Shown here: one piece after another, positions 53,307-56,132 of the stretch
Numbering within the stretch: the first letter of the stretch is position 1
Layout of the letters: every line of letters starts with the position of its first letter
NCBI GenBank assembly: GCA_964520585.1
Contig: CAZFOO010000015.1
Span: 1-56,132 of the forward strand
Direction: 5' to 3'
DNA from: PXAP01 sp964520585
Lineage (GTDB): Bacteria; Bacteroidota; Bacteroidia; Bacteroidales; PUMT01
DNA length: 56,132 bases
Program-made: the position numbers and the translations under genes
Notes under the pieces: model-generated
Seen by the model: the letters and a program-made list of their open reading frames with translations, nothing else
Database searches by the model: none
What the model was told of the DNA's origin: nothing

Positions 53307-54296
53307 TTACCTGCCTGTCAGAGTTCTTGTAGGAACACCCTTGAAAGTTATTTCAACCGGCAATATGTTTCCTTCGGAATCAAATTCCAGTTTTTCAATG
53401 CAAACAACCCGGTGATTCCGGTGTGTTTCATCCAGTGGTCTCCGGTGATAAACGATGTAATATTCATCTTCACCGGGAATTTCAAGGACCGAGCTGTGTC
53501 CTGATCCCCTGGCAACGTCGGGATCCTGCTGAAGAATTACCCCCTCTCTCTCGAAGGGTCCGAAAGGATTATCGGAAACGGCATAGGCAACCCGGTAGTC
53601 GGGCCCGGTCCACCCCCCTTCCGACCACATGAAGTAATATTTCCCGTTTCTGATAAACATGAAGGGCCCCTCCACATAATTTTCAGGGGTGACTTCCCTG
53701 TAAAGGGTCCCGTCTTCAAAAGGCACAAGACCTGTAAAATCATCATTCAGAATTACTACGTTGCACCTGCCCCATCCCCCGTAATACATATAATATGTTC
53801 CGTCAGTATCCTGAAAGATATACTGGTCTATCGGCTGGGCACCGTTTACAATTTCCCCGATAAGGGGCTCACCCAGTAAATCTTTATAGGGACCCTCCGG
53901 CCTGTCCGCAACTGCAACACCAATTCCCCCAATATCTCCTTCGTACATATCATTGGCTGCAAAGAAAAAATAATACTTGTCATCCTTTTTTATTGATGCA
54001 GGCGCCCACATGGCACTGTCGGCCCATTGCACCTCGGTAGTGTCAATGATGCGTTTATGCTTTGTCCAGTTTACCATATCGGGAGAAGAGAAGCAATCGA
54101 AGAAGACCTGCTTGTGAAAATAATCGGAGTAAGTGGGAAAAATCCAAAAAGTATCGTTGTAGATACGGGAAGCGGGATCAGCGTACCACCCGTCAAAAAG
54201 AGGGTTGCCGGAATATAAAGTACCAGAAGGTTCGGGTGACTGACCAAATGATTTAAAAATAAGCAACAGTGATAGTAATAATAGCAGGGACTTCAT
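53307..54296 (-). CDS. GH43-family glycosidase (arabinofuranosidase/xylosidase-like)
   Basis: This 329-residue protein has a signal peptide (LLLLSLLLIFKSFGQS). The five-bladed beta-propeller catalytic domain is recognised by its first Asp (WYADPAS, D40), the pKa-modulating Asp (QPIDQYIF, D157) and the acid Glu (NYVEGPFMF, E209). These are the GH43 catalytic triad in the usual order. There is no added carbohydrate-binding module, so it is the bare catalytic domain and is probably periplasmic or secreted. It would release alpha-arabinose or beta-xylose from plant or algal polysaccharide; which one is unclear. It stands alone without a SusC/SusD pair nearby. Confidence 0.92.
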   Translation of the reverse strand: MKSLLLLLSLLLIFKSFGQSPEPSGTLYSGNPLFDGWYADPASRIYNDTFWIFPTYSDYFHKQVFFDCFSSPDMVNWTKHKRIIDTTEVQWADSAMWAPASIKKDDKYYFFFAANDMYEGDIGGIGVAVADRPEGPYKDLLGEPLIGEIVNGAQPIDQYIFQDTDGTYYMYYGGWGRCNVVILNDDFTGLVPFEDGTLYREVTPENYVEGPFMFIRNGKYYFMWSEGGWTGPDYRVAYAVSDNPFGPFEREGVILQQDPDVARGSGHSSVLEIPGEDEYYIVYHRRPLDETHRNHRVVCIEKLEFDSEGNILPVEITFKGVPTRTLTGR

Positions 54297-54424
54297 CAGA
54301 TTTTTTTTTGTTATAAACTACCCCATATAACACGGGGGGTTATTAAACCTTAAAAATAATAAATAGAAGCAAGAACAGTTAAAATGCCGGCAGAGAATTA
54401 GATTTTTTCAGTAAATTGGAATGG

Positions 54425-54484
54425 ATGCGAATCATTTAATAAGGGCTTCTTTGTATTTGTTAAAACCATTTCATTTTGATATTT
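54425..54484. repeat. Left 60-bp direct repeat flanking the ATPase gene
   Basis: This segment (ATGCGAATCATTTAATAAGG to GATATTT) recurs at 55902-55961 with 58 of 60 bases identical and in the same orientation. It ends 61 bases before the ATPase start codon, so it forms part of its upstream region. Confidence 0.92.
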
Positions 54485-54517
54485 AAATTTTATGCATTCA
54501 CAATGAGCATTTTTTTA

Positions 54518-54525
54518 TACATTTG
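54518..54525 (+). promoter_or_regulatory. Candidate -7 box of the ATPase gene
   Basis: TACATTTG fits TAnnTTTG, 20 bases before the ATG. No consensus -33 box is visible at the proper spacing, so the promoter would be weak or different. Confidence 0.4.
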
Positions 54526-54545
54526 TTCATCCAGAATGAGCAATT

Positions 54546-55823
54546 ATGGAAAAAGAGCGTTTAAAACAGGTTCTTATTGAGCAGAGAAATGATTTCCTGC
54601 AGAAAAAACCGGGAATCGAAAGGGAGAAACTTGCAGAGGCCGGAAAGTATCTGAAGTTGCCACATATTTATGTGGTAAGTGGAATCCGCCGTTGCGGCAA
54701 ATCAACCCTGTTGAGACAAATTGCAGCGAAATACTATGCAGGCAACAATTTCTTTTTTCTGAATTTTGAAGATGAGCGGCTTTATAATTTTGATGTAACT
54801 GAATTTAACCGGATCCTTGAGCTCCAGATAGAACTTTTTGGAAATCACAAAACCTTTATTATAGATGAGATCCAGAATGTTGAGGCTTTTGAGTTGTTTC
54901 TGCGCCGGTTAAGCGACAGTGGTTACAAATTCATTGTTTCAGGTTCAAATTCTGAATTACTCAGCGGTGAACTCGCCACTAAAATAACCGGAAGATACAT
55001 TGAAACTATTCTGCAACCCTTTAATTTCAGGGAGTATCTCAGGTTTTACAAAATTGAGGTTGATAACGAAGATTTATATTTAACTGAAAAACGGGCAATG
55101 ATTTTCAGGTTCTTTGAAAAGTACTTTCAGGAAGGTGGAATGCCCGAATATCTGAGCTATAAAACCGATGAGATAATTATAAGAATGTATGAGGATATTC
55201 TGATAAAGGATATAGCAGTAAGGAATGCCATAACAAATATAGTTCAGTTAAGAGAATTAAGCCGGTATCTTATTACAAATTTTGGCAGACGATTCAGCTA
55301 TAACTCACTTCAAAAAGCAATAGGCTTAGGCAGCGTGAATACGGCAAAAAATTATTGTTCCTTTCTTGAACAAAGTTACCTGGTGAAGAATATAACCAGG
55401 TTTGACCATTCTGTAAAAAAACAGCAGAGGAATGATAAAAAAGCATATGTAGCCGACCATATGATCATAAGAAATGTATCAACGCAACTTACAAAAGATA
55501 GTGGAAGAGTTCTTGAAAATATAGTGGCGAATAATCTTATATCAGAAAATTCCCTGTATTATTTTTCAGGAAAAAAGGAATGTGATTTTGTGGCAATAGA
55601 TAATAATAGCAACATAAAACTCTTTCAGGTATGCGCAGATTTGAATCAGGATAATTACAAAAGAGAAACCAGCGGTATCGTGGAAGGCATAAATTATTTT
55701 CAACTAACCGAAGGCAATATTTTAACAAACAGTCAGGAAGACAAAATAGAAATCGAGGGTAAAATAATTCATGTTATCCCGTTATGGAAATGGTTGCTGC
55801 GCTCACGGTTAAGAGTGCAATGA
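54546..55823 (+). CDS. AAA_14/DUF4143-type ATP-binding protein
   Basis: This 425-residue protein has an N-terminal AAA+ ATPase domain with Walker A SGIRRCGKST (45-54) and Walker B FIIDEIQNV (D106-E107). A sensor-like FIVSGSNSELLS and the KITGRYIETILQPFNFREYL block follow, typical of the family. The C-terminal half carries the DUF4143 pattern with a probable DNA/nuclease-like part (YYFSGKKECDFVAIDNN). These proteins are common and multicopy in Bacteroidetes and archaea, and their role is unknown. The gene is bracketed by 60-bp direct repeats, suggesting it moves or recombines as a unit. No toxin-like partner is visible in the window. Confidence 0.85.
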   Translation: MEKERLKQVLIEQRNDFLQKKPGIEREKLAEAGKYLKLPHIYVVSGIRRCGKSTLLRQIAAKYYAGNNFFFLNFEDERLYNFDVTEFNRILELQIELFGNHKTFIIDEIQNVEAFELFLRRLSDSGYKFIVSGSNSELLSGELATKITGRYIETILQPFNFREYLRFYKIEVDNEDLYLTEKRAMIFRFFEKYFQEGGMPEYLSYKTDEIIIRMYEDILIKDIAVRNAITNIVQLRELSRYLITNFGRRFSYNSLQKAIGLGSVNTAKNYCSFLEQSYLVKNITRFDHSVKKQQRNDKKAYVADHMIIRNVSTQLTKDSGRVLENIVANNLISENSLYYFSGKKECDFVAIDNNSNIKLFQVCADLNQDNYKRETSGIVEGINYFQLTEGNILTNSQEDKIEIEGKIIHVIPLWKWLLRSRLRVQ

Positions 55824-55939
55824 CCAACGCCATCACATACCACGTACTGGCCATAGATGAACAACTGTCAGTAATGTTCCGCCTGACCGGCCCAGGTGGA
55901 TATGCGAATCATTTAATAAGGGCTTCTTGGTATTTGTAA
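55820..55939 (+). CDS. Possible 39-codon ORF overlapping the ATPase stop
   Basis: An ATG overlaps the ATPase stop (ATGA) and opens a 39-residue frame that starts MTNAITYHVLAIDEQLSVMF. Its C-terminal part lies in the right direct repeat (ANHLIRASWYL); the left repeat encodes a matching ANHLIRASLYL in a frame beginning at ATG 54421. No family is recognised. It may be a leftover end of another gene or chance, so confidence is low. Confidence 0.25.
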   Translation: MTNAITYHVLAIDEQLSVMFRLTGPGGYANHLIRASWYL

Positions 55940-55961
55940 AAACCATTTCATTTTGATATTT
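55902..55961. repeat. Right 60-bp direct repeat flanking the ATPase gene
   Basis: This copy of 54425-54484 has two mismatches in 60 bases. It is followed, as on the left side, by CCAGAAT and then an ATG further on, so it resembles the leader of another gene of the same type cut by the window end. Confidence 0.92.
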
Positions 55962-56021
55962 TAGATAATTTGACAATATATATGTTTACTATATTTAGAC
56001 CAGAATATAACAGGTGCTATT

Positions 56022-56034
56022 ATGAATTTCACAT
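56022..56034 (+). repeat. Copy of dispersed ATGAATTTCACAT element
   Basis: This exact 13-base match is 43 bases before another exact copy at 56078. It begins at the ATG of a 19-codon frame that is not convincing as a gene. Confidence 0.5.
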
Positions 56035-56077
56035 TTAGAATAATGAATCATCCATTTGCCAGGTCACACAAAAAGAC

Positions 56078-56132
56078 ATGAATTTCACATCGGGAAGATA
56101 TTGCCAAATGAACAGTATAGTGCATGTGAAAT
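56078..56132 (+). repeat. Copy of the ATGAATTTCACAT element with terminal inverted repeat
   Basis: ATTTCACAT (56082-56090) and ATGTGAAAT (56124-56132) are perfect inverted 9-mers around a 33-base loop, reaching the last base of the window. Of 38 bases from 56067, 30 match the 21441-21478 copy. Confidence 0.6.

Noticed and set aside
54546..55823. A toxin-antitoxin or abortive-infection system centred on the ATPase.
   Set aside because: No partner toxin, nuclease or methylase gene is visible beside it; only repeats flank it.
56022..56081. A 19-codon ORF starting in the ATGAATTTCACAT element.
   Set aside because: It is very short, has no recognisable sequence, and its start coincides with a repeat core that also occurs in non-coding places.

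Overview
The window looks like a scaffold piece from a member of the Bacteroidetes, probably an environmental Bacteroidales/Marinilabiliales-type organism. The evidence is direct: two secreted giants with type IX secretion (T9SS) C-terminal tails, a TonB-dependent receptor with a carboxypeptidase-regulatory N-domain, lipoproteins and glycosidases with Bacteroidetes-style leaders, and promoters of the TTTG / TAnnTTTG type. The clearest promoters lie in front of tRNA-Val and of a TPP riboswitch. A run of 100 Ns at 35349-35448 shows that this is an assembled draft scaffold.

Layout. 1-8.2 kb: two tandem paralogous modular surface proteins; the first is cut by the window edge. 8.3-12.3 kb: a membrane acetyltransferase-like protein and a divergent GH20 beta-N-acetylhexosaminidase, an amino-sugar pair. 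12.4-18.4 kb: a glycerol locus (glpD, glpK, glpF and a GATase1-like gene on the minus strand) with a divergent DeoR-type regulator. 18.6-21.3 kb: a TonB-dependent receptor under a TPP riboswitch, hence probably a thiamin importer, with telomere-like CCTAA/CCTAAA repeats in its 3' region. 21.5-28.3 kb: thioredoxin, CCA-adding enzyme, an exported EEP-family nuclease/phosphatase, a beta-helix lipoprotein and an amidohydrolase lipoprotein. 28.3-35.2 kb: TolC, ABC ATPase and membrane-fusion protein, facing a two-gene NtrC-like regulator/kinase operon; no permease gene is present. 35.4-40.7 kb: NagA-like deacetylase, Na+/solute symporter and two Tat-signal Gfo/Idh/MocA oxidoreductases, with a threefold 43-bp palindrome-bearing repeat between the oxidoreductases. 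40.9-46.0 kb: mtaB, an IMPase-like phosphatase, two LpxL-like acyltransferases and a GT2 glycosyltransferase in one run. 46.2-51.3 kb: ppx, ppk1, a SixA-like phosphatase and PIN-PhoH. 51.6-53.1 kb: a nitroreductase stump overlapping folC. 53.1-56.1 kb: tRNA-Val, a GH43 enzyme, and a DUF4143-type ATPase bracketed by 60-bp direct repeats.

How the genes fit together. Glycerol would enter through GlpF, be phosphorylated by GlpK and be oxidised by GlpD under GlpR control. GH20, GH43, NagA and the SSS symporter point to a glycan and amino-sugar degrader. The ppk/ppx pair makes and breaks polyphosphate. Most genes are ordinary. The spots that deserve a second look are the triple 43-bp repeat, the repeat-flanked ATPase, a dispersed ATGAATTTCACAT element (one relaxed copy sits in the efflux operon where a permease would be expected), the nitroreductase remnant and the telomere-like repeat. 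Nothing here is a clear-cut new defence or mobile system. All calls come from reading the sequence; no database search was run.
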